Assembly: GCA_009924135.1 (NCBI GenBank)
Contig: RFSE01000005.1
Location: 20,097-84,096, forward strand
DNA: 64,000 nt
From: Pseudomonadota bacterium
GTDB taxonomy: Bacteria > Verrucomicrobiota > Verrucomicrobiia > Limisphaerales > SXTU01
Direction: 5' to 3'
The translations under genes were made by a program, and so were the position numbers. Shown piece by piece: positions 24,662 to 33,600 of this stretch (position 1 is its first letter; the number at the start of each line of letters is the position of its first letter). The notes beneath the pieces were generated by a model. The model saw only the letters and a list, made by a program, of their open reading frames with translations. It did no database searches and was not told the DNA's origin.

Positions 24662-25579
24662 TCAGTGCGCCCCGACCTGATGCGCCCGTTCCGTAAGGAA
24701 GTCCGCCAGCACCTTGCCAGGCTCCTGGTCGGTGACCACTTCGCGGTAGTCGGCGTTGAATTCGAGGCAGGCCTGGCGGAGACGGGCGCGGTGGGCGTCG
24801 AAGGCGCGGAGGTATTCGTCGCGCACCATCGCCGGCTCGGTCACGAGGCTGAAGGGGCTTTCCAGGTCCTCGAACCGCAGCGGGCGGTCGAACTTGAACT
24901 CCATCTCCATGCGGTCCAGCAGGTGAAAAACGGCGAGGTCGTGTTTCTGGAAGCGCAGGTGTTGCAGGCAGCCCAGAAGCGGCTCCAGTTCACAGAAGAA
25001 ATCGGAGAATACGATGACCAAGGCACGGCGACGGATCTTCTCGGCGAGGTCGTGCAACGTGCGGAGGATCGTGGTGGGACCGTGCGGTTCGAGTGTTTGC
25101 AGGGCGTTGAGGATTTCCTGCAAGTGCGCGGGGTTCCGGCGCGGCGGGAGTTCGGGCGTGCTGTTCTCGCCGACGCAATAAAGGCCGGCGGCATCACCCT
25201 GCTGCACGGCCAAGTAGGCCAGCGTGCCGGCGAGCTGGCGGGCAAAGGCGAACTTGCTCGGGCCGGTCTTGCCCGCGAAGTTCATCGAAGCGCTGGCATC
25301 GAGGATGAGGCAGCAGCGGAGGTTGGTGTCCGCCTCGAACTCCTTCATGTAGTAGCGGTCGGTACGGCCCAGCACGCGCCAGTCGAGGCGGCGCAGGTCA
25401 TCCCCCGGCACGTAGGTGCGATACTCGGCGAACTCGACGCTGGAGCCGCGGTGCGGGCTTTTGTGGTGGCCCGAGACGCTGCCCTCCATGGCGAAGCGCG
25501 AAACGAGCGGCAGGTGGGCAAGCTGCGCGAGCACCTGCGGGTCGAGGAACGAGTGGACGTGGGAATCTGTGGCGTTCAA
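24662..25579 (-). CDS. DUF58 domain-containing protein
   Basis: The protein has 305 aa from a TTG at 25579; the start is uncertain, but DUF58 homology begins at FLDPQVLAQL, so little is missing. Family hallmarks are SGHHKSPHRGSSVEFAEYRT, YVPGDDLRRLDWRVLGRTDR and YMKEFEADTNLRCCLILDAS followed by ASM, a VWA-like MIDAS site. DUF58 proteins usually follow a MoxR ATPase and precede BatA-type proteins. Here the BatA-type gene lies 760 bp downstream, separated by the toxin-antitoxin remnant. No MoxR gene is upstream, because bamA starts divergently 220 bp away. Confidence 0.92.
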   Translation of the reverse strand: MNATDSHVHSFLDPQVLAQLAHLPLVSRFAMEGSVSGHHKSPHRGSSVEFAEYRTYVPGDDLRRLDWRVLGRTDRYYMKEFEADTNLRCCLILDASASMNFAGKTGPSKFAFARQLAGTLAYLAVQQGDAAGLYCVGENSTPELPPRRNPAHLQEILNALQTLEPHGPTTILRTLHDLAEKIRRRALVIVFSDFFCELEPLLGCLQHLRFQKHDLAVFHLLDRMEMEFKFDRPLRFEDLESPFSLVTEPAMVRDEYLRAFDAHRARLRQACLEFNADYREVVTDQEPGKVLADFLTERAHQVGAH

Positions 25580-25799
25580 GGCAACAGGTTGAGAGCGGGC
25601 GTTTTCGTGCAGGGAGAATTGGCGCGGGCACGGGGCGCGTCAAGCTCCCAGCCCGCCGGGTATAGCCCGCACGACTGTAGCCCCAGGACGCCGCTGCGGG
25701 CAGGGGCCGGTCCTGCCGGGCACCCCGGGAGATCGGAAAAATTCTGTGTTCATCCGCCGTTGGCTATGGTTTAACTGCCGCCTCTGAGTTGACCAGAAC

Positions 25800-28130
25800 A
25801 TGAAAACGCTGCTCCGCCGTTATTGCGTCCTGCTTGCGCTGCTAATTTACTGGCTGCCGCAGTCCCATGCCCAGGTCGCGCCCCAGCGCGTCCAGCAGAT
25901 CGACATCCGGCATGTCGGTCCGGCGGCCACGAGTGACGAACTCATCCGCGCAAACATCCGCGTCAAGATCGGCGACCCGCTGGTCAAGACCAGCGTGGAT
26001 GATGACGTGCGGAACCTCTACAACACCGGATATTTCTACAACATCCGCGTGGCCGAGGAGCGTATCGACGGCGGCGTGAAGCTCGTTTACGTCGTGCAGG
26101 GCAAACCGCTGTTGACCGACATCAAGTTCACCGGCAACACCAAGTTCAGCAACTCCAAGCTGACCAAGGAGCTGACTTCAAAAGTCGGTCAGCCGCTGGA
26201 CGAACGGAAGCTGTTCACCGACGCCCAGAAGATCCAGACCCGCTACCAAAAGGCCGGCTACCAGCGGACCAAGGTGGAGTACAAGCTCAGCATCAACGAA
26301 AACGCCGGCCGGGGCACCGCCACCTTCGAGGTCACGGAAGCGCCCAAGGTGAAGGTGGTGGACATCGCGTTTGTGGGCACGACCGCCTTCGATCAGAAGA
26401 AGCTGGCGAAGCAGCTCAAGACCAAAAAGCACTGGATGTTCTCGTGGATCACGGGCACGGACAAGTTCAAGGACGACCAGTTTGACGACGACAAGGAGAA
26501 GCTCGCCGAATTCTACCGGAACGAAGGCTATCTGGATTTCGAGATCAAGGACGTTCAGTTCGAGTATCCCAAGCCCGACCGCATGGTGATCAAGTTCGTC
26601 GTTTTCGAAGGCAAGCAGTACAAGGTCGGGACCGTCGCCGTGAAGGGCAACAACCTGTTTCCCTCGGCTGACATCGAGAAGGGCATCAAGATGAAGGCCG
26701 GCAAGACCTTCACGCCCGAAGGTCAGCGCAAGGATGTCGAGACCATCCGGGACTTCTACGGCTCCAAGGGCTACATCGATTCCCGCATCAACGCCGTCCG
26801 CACGCCCAACACCGACACGGGCAACATGGACGTCACCTACCAGGTGGACGAGAAGGACAAGTCTTACGTCGAAAAGATCGAGATCAAGGGCAACGTCAAA
26901 ACCAAGGACAAGGTCATCCGCCGCGAACTGGCCATTTCCCCTGGCGAAACCTTTGACATGGTGCGGGTGAAGCTCTCGAAGCAGCGCCTGGAAAACCTGA
27001 ATTACTTCGAAAAGGTCGATGCCCAGCCGGAACCGACCGACGTGCCCAACCGCAAGAACCTGGTGGTGGGCGTCGAGGAAAAGAACACCGGCAACATGTC
27101 CATCGGCGCGGGCTTCAGCTCGGTGGAAAGCGTGGTGGGCTTTGTCGAAGTCAGCCAGGGGAACTTTGACCTGTTCAAGCCCCCCTACTTCACCGGCGGC
27201 GGCGAGAAGCTGCGCCTGCGCGCCAGTTACGGTGCCCGGTCCAAGGATTACCTGTTGAGTTTCGTGGAACCCTGGTTTCTGGACCGCAAGCTCGCTTTTG
27301 GCGTGGACCTGTACCACCGGTCCACGAGTTATCAGAGCACTCTCTATGACACGGTGTCCACCGGTGCCCGCTTGAGCCTCGAACGGGCGCTCTGGAGCGA
27401 CTTTGTCCGCGGCAACGTGAGCTACACCATTGAAGATGTAGGCATCACGCGCGTGGACCCCAGTGCCTCGCCGGAGCTGCGTTCTGAGGCGGGCACGCGG
27501 CTGGTCTCGAAGGTCGGGACGGGCATTGTTTACGACGCCCGCAAGGGCGGACTGGTGCCCACGGGTGGTCAGCGGGTGGAATTCCTCTCGGAAGTAGCTG
27601 GCGGCCCGTTCGGCGGCGAGTCGGACTTCTTCAAGCTGGAAGTGCGCGGCTCGCAATACCTCCCCGGTTTCTGGGAGGGGCAGAACTGGGAAATCATCGG
27701 CCGCATGGGCTCCATCCAGGGCTACAACGGTGACCATGTGACGCTGTTCAACCGCTACTTCATGGGCGGCCCGCGCACCCTCCGCGGCTTCAAGTACGCC
27801 CACGTTTCGCCCGTGGATTCCCTCAGCCAGCCCTTCGGCGGCAACACCTACTGGCTCGGCTCGGTGGAATACAACATCCCCATTATTGAACGGTTGCGCT
27901 TCGCGCTGTTCTATGATGTCGGCAATGTTTACAGCAGCTCCTTCAGCGTCAACCCGAACGCCTCGCGTGGCGAACGCCTCTATAATGACAACGTCGGTGC
28001 GGGCTTCCGCATCAACATCCCCAACCTCGGGCCGCTGCGGCTGGACTATGGCTTCCCCATCAACGCGGATGCCAATCAAAACAAGAGCGGCCGCTTCAAC
28101 TTCGACGTGGGTTTCACCCGCGATTTCTAA
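25800..28130 (+). CDS. bamA: Outer membrane protein assembly factor BamA
   Basis: The 776-aa protein has a signal peptide ending SHA-QV, five POTRA domains at about residues 25-430 (repeats such as VRNLYNTGYFYNIRV, VDEKDKSYVEKIEIKGNVKT and VIRRELAISPGETFDMVRVK) and an Omp85 beta-barrel. The barrel carries GGPRTLRGFKYA, the RGF motif of the loop-6 region, and ends FNFDVGFTRDF with the terminal aromatic residue required for outer membrane insertion. It folds and inserts outer membrane proteins. ompH follows 76 nt downstream, the common bamA-skp pairing. Confidence 0.97.
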   Translation: MKTLLRRYCVLLALLIYWLPQSHAQVAPQRVQQIDIRHVGPAATSDELIRANIRVKIGDPLVKTSVDDDVRNLYNTGYFYNIRVAEERIDGGVKLVYVVQGKPLLTDIKFTGNTKFSNSKLTKELTSKVGQPLDERKLFTDAQKIQTRYQKAGYQRTKVEYKLSINENAGRGTATFEVTEAPKVKVVDIAFVGTTAFDQKKLAKQLKTKKHWMFSWITGTDKFKDDQFDDDKEKLAEFYRNEGYLDFEIKDVQFEYPKPDRMVIKFVVFEGKQYKVGTVAVKGNNLFPSADIEKGIKMKAGKTFTPEGQRKDVETIRDFYGSKGYIDSRINAVRTPNTDTGNMDVTYQVDEKDKSYVEKIEIKGNVKTKDKVIRRELAISPGETFDMVRVKLSKQRLENLNYFEKVDAQPEPTDVPNRKNLVVGVEEKNTGNMSIGAGFSSVESVVGFVEVSQGNFDLFKPPYFTGGGEKLRLRASYGARSKDYLLSFVEPWFLDRKLAFGVDLYHRSTSYQSTLYDTVSTGARLSLERALWSDFVRGNVSYTIEDVGITRVDPSASPELRSEAGTRLVSKVGTGIVYDARKGGLVPTGGQRVEFLSEVAGGPFGGESDFFKLEVRGSQYLPGFWEGQNWEIIGRMGSIQGYNGDHVTLFNRYFMGGPRTLRGFKYAHVSPVDSLSQPFGGNTYWLGSVEYNIPIIERLRFALFYDVGNVYSSSFSVNPNASRGERLYNDNVGAGFRINIPNLGPLRLDYGFPINADANQNKSGRFNFDVGFTRDF

Positions 28131-28145
28131 CCTGATCTGATCCCG

Positions 28146-28172
28146 GTGACAGTGGCAGAACGCCGCTGTCAC
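28146..28172 (+). other. Intercistronic hairpin between bamA and ompH
   Basis: GTGACAG and CTGTCAC arms, extended by GGC/GCC after a T-G mismatch, form a strong stem with a short loop and no T-run after it. It could moderate read-through or stabilise the bamA transcript rather than end it. Confidence 0.5.
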
Positions 28173-28206
28173 ACTGCCTTTAAATCAAAACCGACTTGAG
28201 TCTCCG

Positions 28207-28836
28207 ATGAAATTGTTGCCCTCCCTCCTCCTTGCCGGTCTCGTTCTTGGTGCCAGCGCGCAGGCTGCCGACCGCCCGGCCGGGGCCGGAACCATTGCGG
28301 TCGTGGACTTGAAAAAGGTCTTTGACGGCTATTGGAAAACCAAGCAGGCCGACCTCAACCTCAAGGATGAGGCCACCAAGCTGGACAAGACGCGCAAGGA
28401 CATGATCGAGGACCACAAGAAGGCCGGCGAGGACTACAAGAAGTTCCTCGACGGATCCACCGATTCCGCCGTGTCCCCGGAAGAGCGGGAGAAGCGCAAA
28501 AAGACGGCGGAAACCAAGCTGCAGGAAATGCGGCAAATCGAGGAGAGCATCGGCCAGTTCGACCGCAGCGCCCGCACGCAGCTGGGCGAAAAGCAGCGCA
28601 ACATGCGCGACAAGATCGTCACCGAGATCCGCGAGATCGTGAACAAGCGGGCCCGGACGGCGGGTTATGGCGCTGTTCTGGATAGCGCCGCCGAAAGCGC
28701 CGTGGGCACACCCATCCTCCTTTTCAATGCGAGCCTGCCGGACTTGACGGAGGAGATCATCACCCAGCTCAACGCCACCGCCCCGGCCGGAGCGGTCGTG
28801 TCGCCTCCCTCCATTGCGCCGGTAAATCCGAAGTGA
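28207..28836 (+). CDS. OmpH/Skp family periplasmic chaperone
   Basis: The 209-aa protein has a signal peptide (MKLLPSLLLAGLVLGASAQA). It continues with TIAVVDLKKVFDGYWKTKQA, the conserved OmpH N-terminal strand and first long helix. A lysine/glutamate-rich coiled-coil arm follows (residues about 55-150), then the return strand ARTAGYGAVLDSAAES and ILLFNASLPDLTEEIITQLN. Trimeric Skp-like proteins carry unfolded outer membrane proteins to BamA, which fits its place directly after bamA. The C-terminal tail after residue 195 is low-complexity. Confidence 0.9.
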   Translation: MKLLPSLLLAGLVLGASAQAADRPAGAGTIAVVDLKKVFDGYWKTKQADLNLKDEATKLDKTRKDMIEDHKKAGEDYKKFLDGSTDSAVSPEEREKRKKTAETKLQEMRQIEESIGQFDRSARTQLGEKQRNMRDKIVTEIREIVNKRARTAGYGAVLDSAAESAVGTPILLFNASLPDLTEEIITQLNATAPAGAVVSPPSIAPVNPK

Positions 28837-28911
28837 GCTTGGTTGGTGGCGGCAGGCTCCCGGTGTTCCTCCGGTGGATTGGGTTGACGGTCCCGTTCCC
28901 TTCGCGCCAAC

Positions 28912-29889
28912 ATGCGCCTGCGCAAGCGCGCTTGCATGGGCCGCCCAACTACCAGCCATCCGCCTGAAACCCCGACGCCCAAGCGCGTGGGGCCGATGCT
29001 CGGTGCGCTGGGCTTTCTCTCCCGCCGAACCCCCTACTTCCGCGGTAAATGGCGGGTGACCGGTTTCATTTTCGAGCGCTGGCTGCTCCACTCACGCCGG
29101 CAGCAGGTCATCAAGCTCGCCAAGGGCATGCGCATCAATTGCAAGCTCTGGGACGAGGTGCAGAATGCCATCTGGTGGAACGGAGCGAGTTACGAGCGCA
29201 AGGAGTCCAAGTTCATCCGCCGTTATCTCAAGCCCGGCATGGTCTTCTTCGATGTCGGTTCCAATGTCGGCTATTACACGCTGCTGGCCGCCCCCCTCGT
29301 CGGCCGCCAAGGCAAGGTTCACGCCTTTGAACCCGTCTTCGAGCAGCATGCCGATCTGCGCGCCAACGTGGAGCGCAACCGGCTCCAGAATGTCGTCCCC
29401 GAACGCCTCATCATCACCGACCGCGCGGGCACCATGGAGATCAATCTGGGGTCCGAGGATAACGCCGGCACCGCCTCGGTCAACATGGTCTATCGCGAGA
29501 ACCGGGCGACCGAACGGGTGGACTGCACCACCTTGGACCGGTATCTCAAGGAGCGCGAGGTCAAGCGGCTCGACGTGCTGAAGATTGATGTCGAGGGTCA
29601 CGAGCCGCACGTGTTGCGGGGCATGACCGAAACCCTCCGCACGTTGCGTCCGCTGCTGCTGGTCGAAGTCCGGGGCGAGATGTTGGAGGAAGTCGGTTCC
29701 AGCCGGGAGGAGTTGTTTGCGCAGATTGCCACGCACGGCTACGTGCCGTACGCCCTCACGCGCGGCGGCTGGCCCAAACCCATGGCCATTCCCGCTGATG
29801 GCAACCTGATCATCTTCAGTCCGGACCCCAAACTGCATGAAAAACACCGGCCCTTTGCCAAATTGCGGCGGCGCAAAAAGGCGGCTTGA
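28912..29889 (+). CDS. FkbM family methyltransferase
   Basis: The 325-aa protein has a basic N-terminal extension of about 90 residues. The Rossmann fold then starts at PGMVFFDVGSNVGYYTLLAA (SAM motif I) and continues with VHAFEPVFEQHADLRANVER. LDVLKIDVEGHEPHVLRGM is the signature FkbM motif. The C-terminus is very basic (KLRRRKKAA). FkbM enzymes O-methylate sugars or other hydroxyls, often in polysaccharide clusters. It is the first of a four-gene plus-strand set with a glycosyltransferase, suggesting modification of a surface glycan. The start could also be ATG 28936. Confidence 0.9.
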   Translation: MRLRKRACMGRPTTSHPPETPTPKRVGPMLGALGFLSRRTPYFRGKWRVTGFIFERWLLHSRRQQVIKLAKGMRINCKLWDEVQNAIWWNGASYERKESKFIRRYLKPGMVFFDVGSNVGYYTLLAAPLVGRQGKVHAFEPVFEQHADLRANVERNRLQNVVPERLIITDRAGTMEINLGSEDNAGTASVNMVYRENRATERVDCTTLDRYLKEREVKRLDVLKIDVEGHEPHVLRGMTETLRTLRPLLLVEVRGEMLEEVGSSREELFAQIATHGYVPYALTRGGWPKPMAIPADGNLIIFSPDPKLHEKHRPFAKLRRRKKAA

Positions 29890-29976
29890 GATCAGGAACA
29901 GGATGAAGCTTGAGACTAGGGTTTCCGCTTAATCTTCCTCGTAATCTTCCACCCCATACTCTTCACTCCTCCGCCG

Positions 29977-31296
29977 ATGTCCTTCGTCCAGCGCCTTAAA
30001 ATCGAAGCCGAAGATACCCTTCGCTACCACGACACCGTTCGCGGCGTGCTCTGCGAGGTGGAACTGCTGAAGGACAAGTCGCCCGCTGCAACTGATCCGC
30101 AGGCCATCGCCCGCAGCATCGTGCGGTTGTGCTCGGCCGCACGCCTCGCGGCCAGCAGGGAGCAATTGCTCAAGGTCGAGGCGCTCATCGCCGAACGGGT
30201 GCAGTTGCTCGGCAACCGGCCCGTGGACTTCGCCGAGTTCGAGGCGTCCTCGATGAAGAAGCGGAACATCGACTACTTCGTCCCCCTCAAGCCCTACGTC
30301 AGCGAGCGGGAGAAGGGTGTGTGCTACATCGCCTTCGAGCATCGGTGGGCGCGCTTCGTCCACCATTACCGCGACAAACTGGAGGCCTTCGCAAAGCGCT
30401 ACCTGCTCATCGTCCACCCGGTCTGGGCCACACCCCACGGCCTGATCAACTACTACCTCCCCAGCATCTGGCCGGGGAACGATCCGGTCTTCGCGTGTGT
30501 CAGTGATCCTCATGATCTGGACACCTTGCCCCGCCAGTCGCCCCGTCATGTCGTCATCCCGCGTTACTGCTCCCACTGGGTGAACCCGGCGGTCTATCCG
30601 CAGGTGCCCTTTGAGAAAAAGGACATCGACATCGTGATGCTGGCGAACTTCGGGAAATACAAACGCCATTTCGCCCTGTTCAAGGCGTTGCGCGACATGC
30701 CCCGCAGCGTGAAGGTCGTGTGCATCGGCCAGCACAATGACAAGCGCACCCGCGAAGTCCTCCTCGCCGAGGCTGCCGCCTATGGCGTGGCCGACCGGTT
30801 CGAGCTGAAGGAGAATGCGCCGGACGATGTGGTGTTCGACTGCATGGCCCGCGCCAAGGTGAACCTCATCATGTCCAAGCGCGAAGGCTCCTGCATTGCC
30901 ATCGTCGAGGCCATGTTCGCCAACACGCCTTCGGGCATGATCAAGGACGCCGAGGTTGGCTCACGCGTCTTCATCAACGAGCACACCGGCCGTTTTCTCA
31001 CCGATGACAACCTGGGCGCGCAGCTCATGGACTTCATCGCCAACGCCGGAAAGTATTCGCCCCGGAAGTGGATGCTGGATAACCACCATGACTGCCACGG
31101 CAGCAGCAAGGTGACGAACGAGGTCATCAAGCAGGAGATGCTCAAGCGCGGGCAGGACTGGACCACCGACCTCTGCCCCTTGCACTGGCGGCCGAACCCC
31201 AAGATCCTTCGCCCCGAAGACCTGGCCATGATGCAGGCGACCTACGCCGATATCCGAAACAACGTCGGCATCGAGATGGACCTGCCGAAGTCATGA
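29977..31296 (+). CDS. GT-B glycosyltransferase-like protein (family 4-like)
   Basis: The 439-aa protein has a GT-B-like C-terminal half: DIDIVMLANFGKYKRHFALF, then VKVVCIGQHNDKRTREVLLA, RFELKENAPDDVVFDCMARA and KVNLIMSKREGSCIAIVEAM with the E-x7-E-type nucleotide-sugar motif. FINEHTGRFLTDDNLGAQLM follows, as in GT4 enzymes. The N-terminal half is less typical (YFVPLKPYVSEREKGVCYIA). No signal or membrane segment is seen. It probably adds a sugar to a surface glycan together with the neighbouring methyltransferases. Confidence 0.78.
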   Translation: MSFVQRLKIEAEDTLRYHDTVRGVLCEVELLKDKSPAATDPQAIARSIVRLCSAARLAASREQLLKVEALIAERVQLLGNRPVDFAEFEASSMKKRNIDYFVPLKPYVSEREKGVCYIAFEHRWARFVHHYRDKLEAFAKRYLLIVHPVWATPHGLINYYLPSIWPGNDPVFACVSDPHDLDTLPRQSPRHVVIPRYCSHWVNPAVYPQVPFEKKDIDIVMLANFGKYKRHFALFKALRDMPRSVKVVCIGQHNDKRTREVLLAEAAAYGVADRFELKENAPDDVVFDCMARAKVNLIMSKREGSCIAIVEAMFANTPSGMIKDAEVGSRVFINEHTGRFLTDDNLGAQLMDFIANAGKYSPRKWMLDNHHDCHGSSKVTNEVIKQEMLKRGQDWTTDLCPLHWRPNPKILRPEDLAMMQATYADIRNNVGIEMDLPKS

Positions 31297-31383
31297 AGCC
31301 TCCGATCAGTGGCGACTGGCCAGACGCACTTTCTGCGTGTGCATCCGCGCCCGTTCGTGGTTTCCTCTCCCTGCTTTATCGCC

Positions 31384-32316
31384 ATGTCTGACTTGCTAAA
31401 AGACGCCGCCAAGCGCGGCTTGAAGAAGGCCGCCCGCTGGGCCAGCACCGGCAAGAACCTCCCGCGCCTCAAAGGCATGCAGGCCTGGTGGCAGCGCCAC
31501 GTGGGTGACCAAAACGAGATCAATGCACTGCGCGAGCAGTATGCCGACCTCATCCACGCCCCGGACAAGCGCAAGCTCCTCGCCATCCACGAGCGCAAGG
31601 CCCACTCCCAGTTCGGCGAGGATGGGTTGCTGATCCACTTTTTTTCAAAGATCGGCGCGCCGAACAAGACGTTCATCGAGTTCGGTATCGAGGATGGCAC
31701 GGAGTGCAATGCCGCGAACCTTGCCCTGCACTTCGGCTGGGGCGGTCTGCTCATGGATGGCAGTGATTCCCTCGCCGACCGTGCGCGCACGTTCTACCAC
31801 CGCCGACACGGCATCGCGCCCCAGCACGTCCAGGTCCGCACGAACTTCATCACGAAGGAAAACGTCAACGATCTCTTCGCCCAGTACGGCTTCAAGGGCG
31901 AACTGGACATGCTGTCCATCGACATCGACGGCGTGGACTACTGGATCTGGGACGCCGTCAAGGTCGTCTCGCCGCGCCTGCTCATCATCGAGTTCAACGC
32001 CAGCTTCGGTCCCACGCGCAGCGTGACCGTGCCTTACGAGCCTTCCTTCGAACGTTACGCGCATCACGAGAGCGGCTGGTATCACGGCGCGTCACTCACC
32101 GCCTTCACCAAGCTCGCCGCGAAGAAGGGCTACTTCCTCGCTGGCTGTGACACCGCCGGCGCGAACGCCTTCTTCATCCGGCGCGACATCGGCCAGGGCA
32201 AGGTCGCCGAGTTCACGCCCGAAGAAGCGTTCTACCCTTGTGCCCCCCGGCTGCGCGAAGCCTCGCTCGACGAACAATGGGCCCGGGTGAAGCATCTGCC
32301 GTTGATCGAAATTTAA
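31384..32316 (+). CDS. FkbM-like SAM-dependent methyltransferase
   Basis: The ATG at 31384 (MSDLLKDAAKRGLKKAARWA) gives 310 aa; earlier in-frame ATGs lack family similarity. The core has KTFIEFGIEDGTECNAANLA, a variant SAM motif I, WGGLLMDGSDSLADRART, and LDMLSIDIDGVDYWIWDAVK, which corresponds to the FkbM KIDVEG motif with D-I-D. HWD-type residues and a substrate-binding tail follow. The family is common in surface-glycan loci. The substrate is unknown. It lies 12-90 nt after the glycosyltransferase. Confidence 0.72.
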   Translation: MSDLLKDAAKRGLKKAARWASTGKNLPRLKGMQAWWQRHVGDQNEINALREQYADLIHAPDKRKLLAIHERKAHSQFGEDGLLIHFFSKIGAPNKTFIEFGIEDGTECNAANLALHFGWGGLLMDGSDSLADRARTFYHRRHGIAPQHVQVRTNFITKENVNDLFAQYGFKGELDMLSIDIDGVDYWIWDAVKVVSPRLLIIEFNASFGPTRSVTVPYEPSFERYAHHESGWYHGASLTAFTKLAAKKGYFLAGCDTAGANAFFIRRDIGQGKVAEFTPEEAFYPCAPRLREASLDEQWARVKHLPLIEI

Positions 32317-32320
32317 CTAT

Positions 32321-32417
32321 GAGTCCAAGGTCCAAAGTCCAAAGTCCAAAGTCAGCGCAATGGCCTGACGGGCTCGCGGAACGACTTTGGACTCTTGGAC
32401 CTTGGACCTTGGACTTC
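32321..32417. repeat. Heptamer-period inverted repeat before the second FkbM gene
   Basis: The left arm (32321-32353) runs GGTCCAA, AGTCCAA, AGTCCAA, AGTC. The right arm (32383-32417) is its inverted form (GACTTTGG, ACTCTTGG, ACCTTGG, ACCTTGG). A 29-nt spacer separates them. The right arm ends 6 nt before the ATG at 32424. Confidence 0.9.
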
Positions 32418-32423
32418 TGACCC

Positions 32424-33284
32424 ATGTCTTCGATTCTCTCGACCTTTGAATTCATCCGCGATCGCCGCCGCATCCTGCGGCTGCCGCACGCCAAACCGAG
32501 CGCCAAGGCCATCTACCACGCCTGGCTCCAGCTCCGCCGCTACCCGGAGGCCAATCGCGACCAACCCCTCACCATCGAACTGGGCAACACCGTCATCCAC
32601 GCCCAGAACTGGCTGGAACTGGACTTCCTGTTCAACGAAGTCTTCGTCGGGAACGAGTACCTGGTGAAGCTCCCGCGCCGCGATCCTTTCATCATCGACT
32701 GCGGGGCGAACATCGGCTGCGCCACCCTTTACTTCAAACTCCACTACCCGGACGCCCGCATCCTCGCGTTCGAGCCGAACCCGTTCTGCTTCGAGATGCT
32801 CAGGAAGAACGTGGAAGTAAACGGCTTGAAGAACGTCACGCTGGTTCAGGCCGCGTGCGCGAGCGCACCGGGCACGACCACCTTCCACGTCAACCCCGCC
32901 TTCTCCCCGTTGAGCAGTGCCGTTGGCAACCGCGATGAGAAGCAGAAGACCGTGCCCATCGAGGTGAAGCTGGTGAAGCTTTCTGATTCGATCACCGAGC
33001 AGGTGGACCTGCTCAAGCTGGACATCGAAGGCGGCGAATGGGAGGTCTTCGCCGACTTGGTCGCAAGCGGCAAACTGGCCCGCATTGACCGCATGGCCAT
33101 CGAATACCACCACCGCTTCGGTACGACCGAGGTGAAAATGAGCCGCTTCCTGAAAATTCTCGAAGACGCCGGCTACACTTATTCCCTGGGCGTGGAAATC
33201 CGGGCCGAGCGCCGCTTCATGGGCGTATTCCAGGACGTGATGATCTACGCGGTGAAGCTGGGGATGGAAGACAAGACGTCCTGA
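32424..33284 (+). CDS. FkbM family methyltransferase
   Basis: The 286-aa protein contains DPFIIDCGANIGCATLYFKL (SAM motif I, DCGANIG) and ARILAFEPNPFCFEMLRKNV. VDLLKLDIEGGEWEVFADLV is the FkbM KLDIEG signature. A C-terminal GYTYSLGVEIRAERRFMGVF region completes it. It likely methylates a sugar hydroxyl in the same glycan as the upstream genes. The ribosome-binding region is occupied by a heptamer inverted repeat, so translation may depend on that hairpin. Confidence 0.9.
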   Translation: MSSILSTFEFIRDRRRILRLPHAKPSAKAIYHAWLQLRRYPEANRDQPLTIELGNTVIHAQNWLELDFLFNEVFVGNEYLVKLPRRDPFIIDCGANIGCATLYFKLHYPDARILAFEPNPFCFEMLRKNVEVNGLKNVTLVQAACASAPGTTTFHVNPAFSPLSSAVGNRDEKQKTVPIEVKLVKLSDSITEQVDLLKLDIEGGEWEVFADLVASGKLARIDRMAIEYHHRFGTTEVKMSRFLKILEDAGYTYSLGVEIRAERRFMGVFQDVMIYAVKLGMEDKTS

Positions 33285-33353
33285 ATCGGCGTTGCCCAGG
33301 CCAAAGGTGTTGGCTCAATCCGAATGCCGAAGTAACGCGCCAACCCGTGGCTT

Positions 33354-33488
33354 GTAGCGCAGGCTTGCAGCCTGCTGTTTCGCGGGTCTGCTACCCGCCG
33401 CCGCCACGCACTATTCCGAACCACACAAAGCGCCGGACAACCTGCCGGCTGGAAGCCGGCGAAACGGCCGACTACAAGTCTGCGCTAC
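33354..33488. repeat. REPIN-like element with nested palindromes
   Basis: The left end GTAGCGCAGGCTTGCAGCCT has palindrome GCAGGC/GCCTGC. The right end on minus is GTAGCGCAGACTTGTAGTCG. Between them lie CGGGTCTGCTACCCG and GCCGGCTGGAAGCCGGC palindromes. It fills most of the 315-bp gap between the FkbM gene and the convergent DUF1501 gene, which contains no other feature. Confidence 0.78.
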
Positions 33489-33600
33489 GAGTAACGGCCT
33501 CCCGACTTTGGCGTTCGGGCTCAAAAAATCTCCCGCCAGCTGCCGGAGCTGCGCCTCCGCGATCCGGATGTGACCGAATAGAGCCCCGCAGACAGATTGG

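Noticed and set aside
24362..25774. A 470-codon plus-strand open frame opposite DUF58
   Set aside because: It lies antisense to a clear DUF58 protein and overlaps the bamA upstream region; no recognisable domain.
26178..28172. A 664-codon minus-strand open frame opposite bamA
   Set aside because: It is antisense to a strongly conserved protein, has no family motifs, and its composition reflects the third-codon GC bias of bamA.
29890..29976. A further heptamer tract before the glycosyltransferase gene
   Set aside because: TTAATCTTCC/GTAATCTTCC repeats once but does not hold a 7-bp register, so it was not included in the heptamer family.
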